Under the pieces are notes generated by a model. The model had not been told where the DNA came from. It saw nothing but the letters and a program-made list of their open reading frames with translations, and did not search any database. A DNA stretch of 5,380 bases, taken from positions 1-5,380 of the forward strand of contig ONXT01000102.1 of assembly GCA_900321845.1 (NCBI GenBank). The letters are read 5' to 3'. This document shows, one piece after another, positions 5,129 through 5,380 of this stretch (within the stretch, counting starts at the first letter, position 1; each line of letters opens with the position of its first letter). A program made the translations under genes and the position numbers. Origin of the DNA: an uncultured Bacteroidales bacterium. Lineage in GTDB: Bacteria; Bacteroidota; Bacteroidia; Bacteroidales; WCHB1-69.

Positions 5129-5380
5129 AGTCGCCAACCTCAGAGCACCGGTCACCGAAATACATCCTTCGTCTTTGAAAGACGCAGCCAAAAGACTGGC
5201 TATCAAGAAGTTGAGAATAAAACCCGAGAACATTGCCGATTTCCGTATTTTGCGCTCCTCCATTGACGCACGGAAAAAGAATGACATCCGGTATGATTTT
5301 CAAGTCTATCTGAAAATAAATGGGGATTTTCCAGAATTACTTCAGAATAAGGATGTTGCCCTCTTTCAGAAACCAGCCGA
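5118..5380 (+). CDS. N-terminal part of COG2509-like FAD-dependent oxidoreductase (3' end outside window)
   Basis: ATG 5118 opens a frame that stays open to the window edge (87 codons). It starts MEIKVANLRAPV and contains FRILRSSIDARKKNDIRY (about residues 43-60). From memory this matches the conserved 'RILR-SIDAR-K-DI' signature in the roughly 90-residue domain that precedes the FAD Rossmann fold in COG2509 NAD(P)/FAD-dependent dehydrogenases, usually 510-550 residues long. The dinucleotide motif itself lies beyond the window, so cofactor binding is inferred. The start lies inside the end of the preceding flavoprotein gene (11-bp overlap, different frame), so translation is probably coupled. 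No ribosome-binding site is visible. Confidence 0.85.
   Translation, partial: MEIKVANLRAPVTEIHPSSLKDAAKRLAIKKLRIKPENIADFRILRSSIDARKKNDIRYDFQVYLKINGDFPELLQNKDVALFQKPA

Noticed and set aside
4727..5287. Minus-strand frame of 186 codons opposite the flavoprotein genes
   Set aside because: It is antisense to the conserved GGYNL/GE signature region and to the next gene; it shows no motif of its own.
1..5380. Defence system, CRISPR array, mobile element or phage region
   Set aside because: I saw no transposase, integrase, regular repeat-spacer pattern or terminal inverted repeats, and composition is even across the window.

Overview
This window looks like a core chromosomal region of a Bacteroidota bacterium, probably from the Bacteroidales. 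The pointers are the protein families present (the C-terminal part of a BatA-type/VWA membrane protein beside a DUF4159 protein, and an anchorless TonB C-terminal-domain protein of the YPGG type), the near absence of Shine-Dalgarno sequences, and exact matches to the Bacteroidetes sigma factor -7 element (TAnnTTTG) in front of genes. The assignment rests on recognised motifs only; no search was run. Base composition looks moderate and even, and I see no insertion sequence, phage gene, tRNA or CRISPR array.

Left part (1-1750, plus strand): the end of a large membrane protein (1-702), then a secreted DUF4159 protein (742-1389), then the RNase P RNA gene rnpB (about 1390-1740). The rnpB RNA begins at or next to the DUF4159 stop codon, and its 3' strand runs straight into eight Ts. 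The two proteins are probably cell-envelope components of one conserved but poorly understood cluster, and rnpB is the catalytic RNA that matures tRNA 5' ends.

Middle (1765-2685, minus strand): a complete D-2-hydroxyacid dehydrogenase, convergent with rnpB and divergent from the next operon. The 2686-2757 region holds back-to-back TAnnTTTG elements that probably drive the dehydrogenase leftward and the next operon rightward.

Right part (2758-5380, plus strand): a compact run of four genes. These are a soluble TonB C-terminal-domain protein, an MTA/SAH nucleosidase joined to it by an ATGA overlap, an HI0933/YhiN-like flavoprotein 35 bp further on, and the start of a second flavoprotein (COG2509-like) that overlaps the first by 11 bp and runs off the window. 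The overlaps suggest co-transcription and translational coupling.

Most of the window is ordinary core genome. I found no convincing new system. The points most worth a second look are the TonB-domain protein coupled to a nucleosidase, the tandem pair of unrelated-family flavoproteins, the non-canonical FAD-family motif in the first of these, and the tight packing of rnpB between two genes.
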